Source of the DNA: Candidatus Saccharimonadota bacterium | GTDB lineage: Bacteria; Patescibacteriota; Saccharimonadia; Saccharimonadales; Saccharimonadaceae | Reading direction: 5' to 3' | DNA: 46,025 nt | Assembly (NCBI GenBank): GCA_017510925.1 | Contig: JAFWLT010000009.1 | Coordinates: 1-46,025 of the forward strand | Shown here: piece by piece, positions 18,265 through 26,447 of the stretch | Layout of the letters: each line of letters begins with the position of its first letter | Numbering within the stretch: the stretch's first letter is position 1 | Notes under the pieces: model-generated | The model's database searches: none | What the model saw: only the letters and a program-made list of their open reading frames with translations | What the model was told of the DNA's origin: nothing | Translations under genes and position numbers: made by a program

Positions 18265-18284
18265 TTTTCCACAATTGTGGATAA
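18265..18284. promoter_or_regulatory. Inverted pair of DnaA boxes
   Basis: TGTGGATAA at 18276-18284 is a perfect DnaA box (TTATCCACA on the minus strand). It faces TTTTCCACA at 18265-18273, one mismatch from consensus, with 2 bp between them. The flanks are AT-rich. There is no dnaA, dnaN or box cluster here, so this is more likely a regulatory or titration site than an origin. Confidence 0.45.
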
Positions 18285-18334
18285 TTTTCTATTGCTTATT
18301 CCCTACTTTTATTTTGTAATAACCGAACAGTCCA

Positions 18335-18452
18335 GGGGTAGGAATTTCTAAAGCGTGTCCTCTGGACACGCTCCGGGCCGCTACTTCGTGCGCCTTCGGC
18401 GAGCAGGCCAAGTCTTTAAGGTCCGAAAAACACGTTTAGAAATTCCTACCCC
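18335..18452. repeat. 118-bp palindromic element (element C) next to the KwaB-like promoter
   Basis: 18-bp perfect terminal inverted repeats, GGGGTAGGAATTTCTAAA at 18335-18352 and its complement at 18435-18452. Inside are the hairpins GTGTCC-TCT-GGACAC and GCC-TTC-GGC. The right arm overlaps the -35 region of the following promoter. The GC-rich centre contrasts with the AT-rich flanks. Confidence 0.6.
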
Positions 18453-18465
18453 GATATGGTATAAT
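18437..18465 (+). promoter_or_regulatory. Promoter of the KwaB-like gene
   Basis: TAGAAA at 18437-18442, 17 nt, then TGGTATAAT with -10 at 18460-18465 (extended -10). The mRNA would have a short leader with GTGAGGT upstream of ATG 18492. The -35 lies within the right palindrome arm. Confidence 0.6.
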
Positions 18466-18491
18466 AAGATAAAACTAAGTGAGGTAAAACT

Positions 18492-19469
18492 ATGGAAAAT
18501 GAACCGTTTGACGTGTTCTTGTGGGCAAATCAGGTGGACGCAATCAAAAATAATGTGTCGGCAGAGCTATTTCTTTTTAATAAAAACTACACACCGTATA
18601 AGATTCGCTATTCCGACAAATTGACAGGGGCCGTAAAGTCCGTGTTTATGCAGGAAGCTGTTTCTTATATTATTAACGAGGCTGAGAAGGGTCTAGAATG
18701 TCGTGACTACGAGAAGGCTGACGGTGAAGAGAATGTAATTTATCGTGCTTCCCTTTCTAAGGTAGATCGGGCCGAAACCTTGATTCATCTGATTGAGCAC
18801 GAATACAAAGACATTGATTATTTCTCTGAGAATGAATATGACTTTAAGAAAGTGAAAGGTATTATTGCCAAGTTTACCTACCCTGGTGAAGAAGGTATGG
18901 AGACTTTCTATATCGCCAAGATTTTACCAGCATCATCTGCCCTTAAGGGCTCTTCTTCCTGGGAGATCAACGGCGAAAGCTTTGAACCGTTCTCTGCAGA
19001 GATTGCACTCAAGATGCCTACCGACAACCAAGTAGCAATCGTAGGTGATACGATCGTAGTATTCAACCAATCTAAGTTTGAAAATCTCTTCCAATATGAT
19101 TTTAAATCTCAGGTTCTCGCCGAAGCTAAGGCTAAAGAGCTCACCGAAAAATATAAGCTTTCCTTCTCTGAAGGTTTGACGCTCGATGGACTTCTTGCAG
19201 ATAAAAAACCTTTGCTCAAAAAAGTCCAAGCTATGGATATCGCCGAAGAAATGCCTCAGGATAAGTTGCTTGATTATGCCGACGAAATGCAACTTGAACT
19301 GATGACTGATGATGATGGCTCCATTATTATTATGGACGACAAAGACCTCACGATGTTTGTAAATCTCTTAAACGAAGATTACTATATTTCGCCAGTAAAT
19401 GGCAAACGCTACGAAATCAAGAGCAAAAAGCTACTTGGTGAACCAGATGGTGAACCACCACGTGGATAA
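18492..19469 (+). CDS. KwaB-like (DUF4868) protein, possible antiphage factor
   Basis: 325 aa, soluble. The central block DTIVVFNQSKFENLFQYDF (about 185-203) and C-terminal block LLNEDYYISPVNGKRYEI (about 291-308) followed by KSKKLL fit the DUF4868 pattern. That family includes KwaB of the Kiwa antiphage system; KwaA is its small membrane partner. No KwaA-like gene is adjacent: the left flank is non-coding and the right neighbour is a convergent CYTH gene whose end abuts this stop. Defence is therefore an inference from family membership. The call rests on remembered family patterns, not a search. Confidence 0.55.
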   Translation: MENEPFDVFLWANQVDAIKNNVSAELFLFNKNYTPYKIRYSDKLTGAVKSVFMQEAVSYIINEAEKGLECRDYEKADGEENVIYRASLSKVDRAETLIHLIEHEYKDIDYFSENEYDFKKVKGIIAKFTYPGEEGMETFYIAKILPASSALKGSSSWEINGESFEPFSAEIALKMPTDNQVAIVGDTIVVFNQSKFENLFQYDFKSQVLAEAKAKELTEKYKLSFSEGLTLDGLLADKKPLLKKVQAMDIAEEMPQDKLLDYADEMQLELMTDDDGSIIIMDDKDLTMFVNLLNEDYYISPVNGKRYEIKSKKLLGEPDGEPPRG

Positions 19470-20000
19470 TTACAATTCGAAATAAGTTGATTCTACTACA
19501 TCATTCTCGCCAAAAGAGCGCATAGTGTTGATGAGCTCTAGTTTGGCTTGAGTGGCCGGCTCTTTATCTTCTAGAACAGATTCGATTTTGGCATAGATAG
19601 TGTTGTCTTCGTCTAGAGTGTCTAGGTAGAGCATAGTGTTTTCGGTCATTTTGATCTCTTGACGACGACGAGAAACTTCGCCAAATTGTTTGAAACCAAG
19701 CTGCAAAATAACATTAACCATACCCTGATAATCAGTGATTGGACAATCTTCAATAATATCTACACCAGAATCTTCGATATGACGACGAAGGCTAAGGAGA
19801 TACGTAGGTGGGTCATCGACGGCGTGCATCTCGGTGCGCATAATGAGACGTGGGAAATTGCTTCTTCCCTTATAACCACGTGGCACATACACGCGATCGT
19901 GTTGCCAATAGACCGGCGAAAAATCTAGATCCACACCTTCTAACTTTTTTTCAAAACGATCCCTATTATGTACTTTACACTTTACAATAACCTTCCTCAT
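19470..20000 (-). CDS. CYTH-domain protein (class IV adenylate cyclase-like)
   Basis: 176 aa. Overall pattern of the triphosphate tunnel fold: N-terminal strand, basic and acidic strands (PRLIMRTEMHA, EVSRRRQEI) and the late LYLDTLDEDNTIYAKIE. The usual ExExK motif at the N-terminus is degenerate here (VIVKCKV), so catalysis is doubtful. A nucleotide- or triphosphate-binding role is inferred. ATG 20000 is preceded by AAGGAAGG and, further up, TATAAT, so it has its own promoter. It converges on the KwaB-like gene with no gap. Confidence 0.55.
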   Translation of the reverse strand: MRKVIVKCKVHNRDRFEKKLEGVDLDFSPVYWQHDRVYVPRGYKGRSNFPRLIMRTEMHAVDDPPTYLLSLRRHIEDSGVDIIEDCPITDYQGMVNVILQLGFKQFGEVSRRRQEIKMTENTMLYLDTLDEDNTIYAKIESVLEDKEPATQAKLELINTMRSFGENDVVESTYFEL

Positions 20001-20050
20001 TCTACCTTCCTTTTGATTTCATTATAACATACCGGCGCTGAATTTAAATA

Positions 20051-20083
20051 TAAAAAGTGGCCCGGGGATGTTCTCCCGGGCCG
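20051..20083 (-). terminator. Rho-independent terminator of the orphan RNA
   Basis: 8-bp perfect GC stem, 8-nt loop and a downstream T5 on the minus strand. The next promoter (for the CYTH gene) starts right after it. Confidence 0.7.
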
Positions 20084-20152
20084 AGGGTATATTGCTGGCC
20101 CCCGGGGGGCCAATTGAGGGGGTGAGAGTTTATGCCTCTTTAATGTACAGGT
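20051..20152 (-). ncRNA. Orphan small RNA between recJ and the CYTH gene
   Basis: Promoter TTGCGC (minus; 20182-20187), 17 nt, TATAAT (20159-20164). About 100 nt later comes a terminator: GGCCCGGG (20059-20066) pairs with CCCGGGCC (20075-20082), followed on the minus strand by CTTTTT. A second GC hairpin, GGCCCCC/GGGGGCC, lies just before it. No start codon with a frame is present. Family unknown. Confidence 0.55.
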
Positions 20153-20192
20153 AGTGCTATTATATCATATTTTGATTATAAGCGCAATGGTT

Positions 20193-21812
20193 TTACTCTT
20201 GAATGTCTAGGAGTCTAGCTTCTATAGAACGAGTGCCGTTCCATTCGTTTAGAGTGGGTTGAATCAAGAAGTTATAAGTCTGATCGTCATAGAGATTAAA
20301 CCAGCTCTCTTTAGCAAAGAAGGCTACGGACTTGATAGTCTTTTTATCTTTCCCTTTTAAGTCTAATCTAAGGTGATTTTGGTCTTCACCCATACGTTTT
20401 GCCTCAATAATTTCGGCATTTTTGAGACAGAAAATTGGTTCTTCATTACCTGGACCGAAGGGTTCTAATTTGGCTAAATCTTCTAGAAGCTCCAGATTAA
20501 AATCTTGGAGGTTTTCTATATCTAGATCGGCCTTTTTCTTGAGGTATTTTTCTTGGTCCTTTAAGTTTAGGCTCTCATAATAATCGTTGATTCTCTCGTA
20601 AAATTTGTAGAGGTTAGCTTGTTTTACCTGAACGCCAGCTGCAGCTGCGTGCCCACCACCACCTTCTATGATGTCTTTTACGTGGGATAAAGCATCAGCT
20701 AGATTGAAGTCGCCGAAGCTACGGCCGGAACCTTTAAAAATACCATCTTCCACCTCTGTTAAAATAAAGGCTGGCTTATGATAAGTTTCCACTAATCTTC
20801 CGGCGACGATGCCAATAATCCCCTCGTGATAGTTGCCAGTTTCGATAATTACTGGAGTATCATTAGGGTGTTTCTTGAATCTTTCGGCAATTTCTTTGAC
20901 GGCAGCACGCTGTTCGTCGCGCCTTTTCTTGTTGAGATTTTCTAGTTTTTTGGCCAGCTTAGCAGCCTCGGTATTAGAGGTAGTTCTTAGTAAATCTAGG
21001 GCAATTTTGGCAGTATCAAGGCGACCAGCAGCGTTTAGTCTTGGTCCAATTTGAAAGCCAATAGATTGAGATGTAATCTGTTTGACACCAGCGTTTTTCA
21101 TTAATTCTTTGAGGCCTGGGCGCCTAGTTTTTTCTAAAACAATCTTGCCAAAATAAGTGAGGATGCGATTTTCATCTGTTAGAACCATACTGTCACAAAT
21201 AGTGCCAAGAAGAACTAGGTCTAAAAGCCATTTTTCTTGGCCATTTTTGATGAGGTTTTTCTCTGTTAGGCCTTGGGCGAGTTTGAATGCTACACCTACA
21301 CCAGCAAGATTCTTAAGAATTTCTGGACCATTGTAATCTTTGCGATGAGGGTTAATCACAGCTACTGCATCAGGGAGAGTTTCTTCGCATTCGTGGTGAT
21401 CGGTGACAATAGTGTCGATATGCTCCCTGTTTAGCTCCTCGATAATAGTGTGGTTTCTGGAGCCACAGTCTACTGTAACAACAAGGGTAAATTTGCCTTT
21501 TTTGGCTTCTTTAATAAGACGTTCACTCATACCGTATCCATCGATAAAACGGTCTGGGAGCATAATATCTACCTCTTTTAATCCGGCCATCTTAAGAGCC
21601 TGCTCCATAAGGGTGGAAGCCGTGACGCCGTCCACATCATAGTCGCCGTAAATCAGCACTTTCTCCCCTGTTTTTACGGCTTTTTCGATGCGAGTAATCG
21701 CTTTTTTCATATCTGGAAGTTCATTAGGGCTCTTTAGATTCTCATATTTTGGCTCCAAAAAAGCCTGATTTAGCCCACGAGCCTTCACGAGTTGAGTAAA
21801 AATTTTGTTCAA
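20193..21812 (-). CDS. recJ: Single-stranded-DNA-specific exonuclease RecJ
   Basis: 5'-3' ssDNA exonuclease of the DHH superfamily, 539 aa. Motifs: YGDYDVDGVTA (about 55-65), VVTVDCGS, VTDHHE, and DHHA1 motif GGGGHAAAAG; the C-terminal OB-like domain follows. Works in recombination and mismatch or stalled-fork repair. The start is TTG at 21812 because no upstream ATG exists and homology begins there; the ribosome binding site is weak (AGGGG). The winged-helix gene ends 12 nt upstream, suggesting one operon. Confidence 0.93.
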   Translation of the reverse strand: MNKIFTQLVKARGLNQAFLEPKYENLKSPNELPDMKKAITRIEKAVKTGEKVLIYGDYDVDGVTASTLMEQALKMAGLKEVDIMLPDRFIDGYGMSERLIKEAKKGKFTLVVTVDCGSRNHTIIEELNREHIDTIVTDHHECEETLPDAVAVINPHRKDYNGPEILKNLAGVGVAFKLAQGLTEKNLIKNGQEKWLLDLVLLGTICDSMVLTDENRILTYFGKIVLEKTRRPGLKELMKNAGVKQITSQSIGFQIGPRLNAAGRLDTAKIALDLLRTTSNTEAAKLAKKLENLNKKRRDEQRAAVKEIAERFKKHPNDTPVIIETGNYHEGIIGIVAGRLVETYHKPAFILTEVEDGIFKGSGRSFGDFNLADALSHVKDIIEGGGGHAAAAGVQVKQANLYKFYERINDYYESLNLKDQEKYLKKKADLDIENLQDFNLELLEDLAKLEPFGPGNEEPIFCLKNAEIIEAKRMGEDQNHLRLDLKGKDKKTIKSVAFFAKESWFNLYDDQTYNFLIQPTLNEWNGTRSIEARLLDIQE

Positions 21813-21824
21813 TTACTACCCCTG

Positions 21825-22115
21825 TTAATTAATCGTTTTTGATGGTTTTCCACCCTTTTGGCTCTTAATAACAATGGATTGAAGCTCTTTTAAAATTGGA
21901 TAATTTTTGTTGGTTTGGTAGATTCTAGTAGCACCTTTTTTGGTCATAATAAGAAAATTGCCATCTACGAGACGTTGGAGCTCTCTCTGAATATTGCCAG
22001 GATCTTCCTTTATTAGCTTGGCGAGACCACGGGAATGGATCTTAAAATCTGGGTATTTAGCAAAAACAACCACGATTTTACGTCGGACGCGCGAAGAAAT
22101 AAACAGATCTAACAT
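21825..22115 (-). CDS. Winged helix-turn-helix regulator (ArsR-like)
   Basis: 96 aa. One wHTH domain: FISSRVRRKIVVVFAKYP, then IHSRGLAKLIKEDPGNIQRE as the recognition region and the wing NFLIMTKKGATRIYQTN. Domains of this type often occur next to or fused to nucleotidyltransferases, but none is present here. AAGGAGG precedes the ATG. Co-transcribed with recJ; target genes unknown. Confidence 0.7.
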   Translation of the reverse strand: MLDLFISSRVRRKIVVVFAKYPDFKIHSRGLAKLIKEDPGNIQRELQRLVDGNFLIMTKKGATRIYQTNKNYPILKELQSIVIKSQKGGKPSKTIN

Positions 22116-22186
22116 GCTCTACCTCCTTAACTTACTCTATTATAGCATAGATGGTGTCAAATTTACAACAATGATATAATAGAAAT

Positions 22187-24133
22187 ATGTACGTGGAGGT
22201 GATAGTTGGTAAAGGGGTGGGTAAGGGAGCGAGCCTACTCACTTATTTTTCTTCCCTGTCTGTTTCGCCTGGTATGATTGTGGAAGTGCCTTTGATGCGA
22301 GGCAAAACTCCAGCCGTGGTATACAAAAAAGTTGCTCAACCGGATTTTTCTTGCAAAGAAATTACACGAATTTTGTATTCAAAACCACTGCCAAAGCACT
22401 TGGTGGAGACGGCTAAATGGATGAGCGAATATTATGCCACACCACTATCAGGAGTAATGGGTATGATACTACCGACAGGAGTGCTCAAAAAGCGTCGTAA
22501 CAGAGGTATCACCGAACAATACCGAACAGCCCTCGGAAACACCATTTCTGAGCCCTCCGTGCCCCTTAACCCCTCGCAAAAGAATGCTCTTAAACAGCTC
22601 CAGGAGGCTCCAGGAGGCACGAAACTGCTGTTTGGCGTTACTGGTAGTGGTAAAACCAATATCTACCTTACGGAGGCTTCTAGGGCCCTTTCCGGGCAAA
22701 AATCAGTTGTGCTTCTAGTGCCAGAGATTGCTCTTACCGGTCAACTGGTAAAAGTCTTCAAAGACACCTTTGGCGAGATCGTAACAGTGATCCACTCTAA
22801 ACAAACAGAGGTAGAAAGGCAGCAAATTTTTGATTCCCTACTCTATAAAGAAGAGCCTAGGATCGTGATTGGCCCTAGATCTGCTCTGTTTGCGCCTCTT
22901 GATGATCTGGGGTTAATTATTATTGACGAGGAGCACGAGTCTACCTATTACCAAGAAAATACCCCTAAATATTCGGCGATTCGGGTGGCGTCCAAGATGG
23001 CAGATTTTCTGGAATGTCCGTGCATACTGGGGTCGGCTACACCTGCTATTGAGGATTTTTACCTGGCTAAAAAGCGAGACTCCCTGGTGATTCTCTCTGA
23101 AAAAGCCAAGGATACAGCTATAAAACCAGAGGTATCAATTATTGATTTTAAAAACCGAGACGAATTCTCTAAGAACCGATACTTTTCTAATTCCCTGTTA
23201 AAAGCCATCGATAACAACTTAAAACAGGGGCGCCAAACGTTGATTTTTCATAATCGACGAGGGTCTTCACCTCTAACGGTATGTGACAATTGTGGCGAAG
23301 AACTGCTTTGCCCAAACTGCTATTTGCCTCTGACACTACACGTAGATACCTACGAGATGCGCTGCCATACCTGTGGCTATAAGACCAAGGTGCCAACTAA
23401 CTGCCCTCATTGTGGTGGTGCAGGTTTGATCCATAAAGGGTTTGGCACTAAGCTTCTCGAGAATGAACTCTCTAAATTATTCCCTAAAGCTCGGGTGAAA
23501 CGCTTTGACGCCGACAATAAAAAGGGTGAGGGGCTAGACGAAATCTATTCCTCTGTAAGAGACGGCGACGTAGACATTTTGGTGGGTACACAGACGCTTG
23601 CTAAGGGGTTAGATCTACCACTGCTCGCCACTGTGGGGATTGTACAGGCTGATGCAGGGCTCTCGCTCCCTGATTTCTCGGCCGAGGAACGAGTGTTTCA
23701 GCTAATTACTCAGGTGATGGGTAGAGTCGGCCGTGGGCACCAGGCAAAAGCAGAGGTGTTTATTCAGACTTATCGGCCAGAACATCCGGTTTTGTCATTC
23801 GCTGTAAAAGAAGACTATTTGGGCTTTTCGGAGTATCTGTTGAAGACTAGAAAAAAGAGTGGTTTCCCTCCGTTTTTGTTCGTAGCAAAAGTCTCCGTTA
23901 CAGCAAAGACAGAACAAACGGCTATCAGAAAAATTCGCGAAGCAGCACGCAAGTTCTCATCTGATAAAAGGTTGTTTGTTTCCCCACCTCTGCCGGCTTT
24001 TCACGAGAGAACAGCAAGGGGCTTTACTTGGGGAATTGTGGTGCGTGCCACCTCAAGAAAAGCACTCATCGAGAACTTCTCTAATCTCGACGCCAACTTC
24101 CACGCCTCTTTGGATTTGCCTAGTCTTTTATAA
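22187..24133 (+). CDS. priA: Primosomal replication restart helicase PriA
   Basis: 648 aa 3'-5' SF2 helicase that reloads the replisome at stalled forks. N-terminal 3'-DNA-binding domain, Walker A GVTGSGKT (about 149-156), DEEH box (about 245-248), and a double zinc site with four CxxC pairs between CDNCGEELLCPNC and CPHCGG (about 366-410). Helicase motifs include VGTQTLAKGLDLP and QVMGRVGRG. Somewhat shorter than the E. coli protein. TATAAT lies 6 nt before the ATG: leaderless. The 3' end overlaps the convergent next gene by 14 nt. Confidence 0.94.
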   Translation: MYVEVIVGKGVGKGASLLTYFSSLSVSPGMIVEVPLMRGKTPAVVYKKVAQPDFSCKEITRILYSKPLPKHLVETAKWMSEYYATPLSGVMGMILPTGVLKKRRNRGITEQYRTALGNTISEPSVPLNPSQKNALKQLQEAPGGTKLLFGVTGSGKTNIYLTEASRALSGQKSVVLLVPEIALTGQLVKVFKDTFGEIVTVIHSKQTEVERQQIFDSLLYKEEPRIVIGPRSALFAPLDDLGLIIIDEEHESTYYQENTPKYSAIRVASKMADFLECPCILGSATPAIEDFYLAKKRDSLVILSEKAKDTAIKPEVSIIDFKNRDEFSKNRYFSNSLLKAIDNNLKQGRQTLIFHNRRGSSPLTVCDNCGEELLCPNCYLPLTLHVDTYEMRCHTCGYKTKVPTNCPHCGGAGLIHKGFGTKLLENELSKLFPKARVKRFDADNKKGEGLDEIYSSVRDGDVDILVGTQTLAKGLDLPLLATVGIVQADAGLSLPDFSAEERVFQLITQVMGRVGRGHQAKAEVFIQTYRPEHPVLSFAVKEDYLGFSEYLLKTRKKSGFPPFLFVAKVSVTAKTEQTAIRKIREAARKFSSDKRLFVSPPLPAFHERTARGFTWGIVVRATSRKALIENFSNLDANFHASLDLPSLL

Positions 24134-24722
24134 AACTTGCAAGAGCTCTACAAATTTTGTTCAGATTTCTGATCTTGCGAATGTTGCGATAGTTGTAGTT
24201 AATCTCTAGTTGAATACAGTCTATGCCAGTGGACTCGTGGATGGTTTTGGTAATGTCACCACCCTTAAACGGGTCGTTTTCTGCAATGTTTTTGATGCCC
24301 TGTTTTTTTAGATTCTTGATGAGCTTCTCTACTAACTCCGGGTTGGCAGACTCGCCGTTTAAAGTGCCGATTTCTACGTCAAAATCACGGTCTTTTTTGG
24401 CGCCGTGAAGGTCCACCATCAGTTTGATATTATTTCTTGAGATAACGTCTTTTAAAAAAGCCTTAAATTCGTCGTGGTTTTCTTTGTTTGGATCTATACC
24501 GGTATCTTGATTTTTGACCAAATAAAAACAGCCGGTTTTTTCGCTTACATACTTGGCGATACCTCTGGTATAAGGCTCGGCGAGCTTAAACCTGCCGTTT
24601 CTTTTTTTCTGGCCGATACCGTGAGCCGAGACCAAAATCACCGGTAAAGTCCCCACTACCATCTCATAAGTGCTGTCTTCTTCGCGCTCGAGGTTTTTGA
24701 TTTTGGTAGAAAAATTGTTCAT
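24120..24722 (-). CDS. N-formylglutamate amidohydrolase-like protein
   Basis: 200 aa. Family-like features are PVILVSAHGIG near the start (metal-binding His), KLMVDLHGAKKDRDFDVEIG (DLHG motif) and the late CIQLEINYNYR. The superfamily hydrolyses amide or N-formyl bonds with a zinc centre; the substrate here cannot be inferred. TATAAT lies 7 nt before the ATG, predicting a leaderless mRNA divergent from def. Confidence 0.65.
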   Translation of the reverse strand: MNNFSTKIKNLEREEDSTYEMVVGTLPVILVSAHGIGQKKRNGRFKLAEPYTRGIAKYVSEKTGCFYLVKNQDTGIDPNKENHDEFKAFLKDVISRNNIKLMVDLHGAKKDRDFDVEIGTLNGESANPELVEKLIKNLKKQGIKNIAENDPFKGGDITKTIHESTGIDCIQLEINYNYRNIRKIRNLNKICRALASFIKD

Positions 24723-24787
24723 TAAGTTTATTATAGCACAAGCGCTTATGGTTTATTAATAGAGGGCTTTATGGTATAATCAATCCT

Positions 24788-25363
24788 ATGAAAATCATCA
24801 CTACACCAGATAAAAGACTCCGTGAGCCGTCCGAAAAGGTCCGGCAGATTGATGATGATACTCTTAAAATTATTGAAGATATGAGAAAACTCTCTTTAGA
24901 ATGGGAGGCCAAACACCCTTATGAGCTCTCGGCTGCGATGGCAGCACCTCAGATGGGTGTAAATAAACGCATTATTATTATCCGTGATGATATGGAAGAC
25001 AAGAAAAATGCGCACTTTACAGCATTTATCAACCCAGAGGTAACTAAGACTGAAGGTAAAACCGTTACAGATTATGAAGGTTGTCTCTCTGTCCCTCATA
25101 TCTACGGGATGGTACCACGGCCATTCAAGGTGCGCGTAAAGGCTAAACTAGAAGATGGTAAAGAGGTGCGCATCAAAGCTACTGGCGAACTCGCTAGAAC
25201 ACTTCTCCACGAAATAGATCACCTTAACGGCGTGCTTTTTATCGATCATATCAAAGACAAAAAAGATGCATTCTACTATATGGATAATAAGGGTGAACTT
25301 TTGCCTATCAAAGATTACGAAAAGGAGATCTTAAATAATGAAAAACTCTGGGGCGAAGAGTAA
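24788..25363 (+). CDS. def: Peptide deformylase
   Basis: Removes the formyl group from nascent N-terminal fMet. 191 aa. Metal and active-site motifs: AAMAAPQMGV (motif 1), EGCLSVP (motif 2, Cys ligand) and LLHEIDHLNGVLF (motif 3, HExxH). Motif 1 has AAMAAPQ in place of the common GxGLAAPQ. TATAAT lies 7 nt before the ATG (leaderless). It overlaps fmt by 26 nt, the usual def-fmt pairing. Confidence 0.93.
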   Translation: MKIITTPDKRLREPSEKVRQIDDDTLKIIEDMRKLSLEWEAKHPYELSAAMAAPQMGVNKRIIIIRDDMEDKKNAHFTAFINPEVTKTEGKTVTDYEGCLSVPHIYGMVPRPFKVRVKAKLEDGKEVRIKATGELARTLLHEIDHLNGVLFIDHIKDKKDAFYYMDNKGELLPIKDYEKEILNNEKLWGEE

Positions 25364-26132
25364 AATTATCTTTTTTGGCAACGGGCCACTCTCTGATTAT
25401 GCTTTGGATGTTTTAGAAAAAGACTGTGAAGTGATTTTTCACGCACATACCAAGGAAGATCTCTCTGAAGCAGTGCGCATCAAAGAGGAAAATCCAGATG
25501 CTCACGGAGTATTAGCCTCTTTTGGGGTTCTTATTCCCTCCTCTGTTCTTGAGGTGTTTGAGTCAGAAGGAATTTTGAATATTCATCCATCTTTGCTTCC
25601 TCTTTATAGAGGCGCCTCACCGATAGAAAGTGCAATTCTTGCCGGTGATACTACTTTTGGCGTATCTGTAATGAAGCTTGTAAAGGCGATGGATGCCGGG
25701 CCGGTATATGCCCAAGCTACTCTAGAGAACCCACCACTTAACAAAGACTTTCTATATAGAGAGCTAGCTCACGCTGGGGCTTCAATGGTGTTGTCTCTCT
25801 TAAAAAAGCCAGTGGAACCAGTAGAACAAGATGATTCTAAGGCTACTTATTGTGGCAAATTAGATAAAAGTATGTCTGTTTTGACACCAGAAACAGATAC
25901 GGCCGAGCAGACTTTTCGCAAAATTGTGGCATTTCAGATTTTCCCAAAGCCAAAATATGAGTTTTTTGGCATAAAATGTATCGTAATAGAAGCACATATA
26001 CTAGAGCAGGGTGAGACGGCACCTATTACTCTCCCCTGCGCTGACGGGCAGGCTCTTGCGATTGACCTCTTACAACCAGAGGGTCGCAAAGTAATGGACG
26101 CAAAAAGCTTCCTTAACGGGTACGGTAAATAG
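25338..26132 (+). CDS. fmt: Methionyl-tRNA formyltransferase (short form)
   Basis: Formylates initiator Met-tRNA with 10-formyl-THF. 264 aa against about 310 usual; the C-terminal OB domain appears reduced. The catalytic segment reads LNIHPSLLPLYRGASPIESAI, matching HxSLLPxxRGxxPI, with GVSVMKLVKAMDAGPVY downstream. ATG 25338 lies inside the def 3' end, preceded by AAGGAG. It ends exactly where the convergent DUF5663-like gene ends. Confidence 0.9.
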   Translation: MKNSGAKSKIIFFGNGPLSDYALDVLEKDCEVIFHAHTKEDLSEAVRIKEENPDAHGVLASFGVLIPSSVLEVFESEGILNIHPSLLPLYRGASPIESAILAGDTTFGVSVMKLVKAMDAGPVYAQATLENPPLNKDFLYRELAHAGASMVLSLLKKPVEPVEQDDSKATYCGKLDKSMSVLTPETDTAEQTFRKIVAFQIFPKPKYEFFGIKCIVIEAHILEQGETAPITLPCADGQALAIDLLQPEGRKVMDAKSFLNGYGK

Positions 26133-26423
26133 CTACTTAAGCAGTGCTGCGCGATTTTTGACGATAGCTTCTTTCATTTCGGCAATGCAGCGATTGACGA
26201 TTTCGCGATAGTCTGGACGATTCTTCTCTAGCCATTTGGCAGCTTCTGGGGTGCCAAGCAGAGAGTCGAATTCTTTGAGCTGTGCATCAGTGAGACCTCT
26301 AGAAATACGATCGCCGATTCTAACTTCTAGCTCCTCTTGAACATATTTTAAAAACTCTTGTTTTTTGTCTGCCGGCATAGCCGAAAGACCCATTTCTTGT
26401 AAAAAGTCTTCATTGAATTCCAT
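26133..26423 (-). CDS. Small helical DUF5663-like protein
   Basis: 96 aa, all-alpha and charged: MEFNEDFLQEMGLSAM, then VRIGDRISRGLTDAQLKEFD and AKWLEKNRPDYREIV. The pattern matches small proteins frequent in Patescibacteria that I associate with DUF5663; the function is unknown. A second protein of the same kind is at 39783-40091. ATG 26423 is chosen because TATAAT ends 6 nt upstream (leaderless). Confidence 0.55.
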   Translation of the reverse strand: MEFNEDFLQEMGLSAMPADKKQEFLKYVQEELEVRIGDRISRGLTDAQLKEFDSLLGTPEAAKWLEKNRPDYREIVNRCIAEMKEAIVKNRAALLK

Positions 26424-26447
26424 AAGTTCATTATAACACACTTATGT

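Noticed and set aside
18265-18284. Chromosome origin
   Set aside because: Only two DnaA boxes and no dnaA/dnaN or clear unwinding region nearby.
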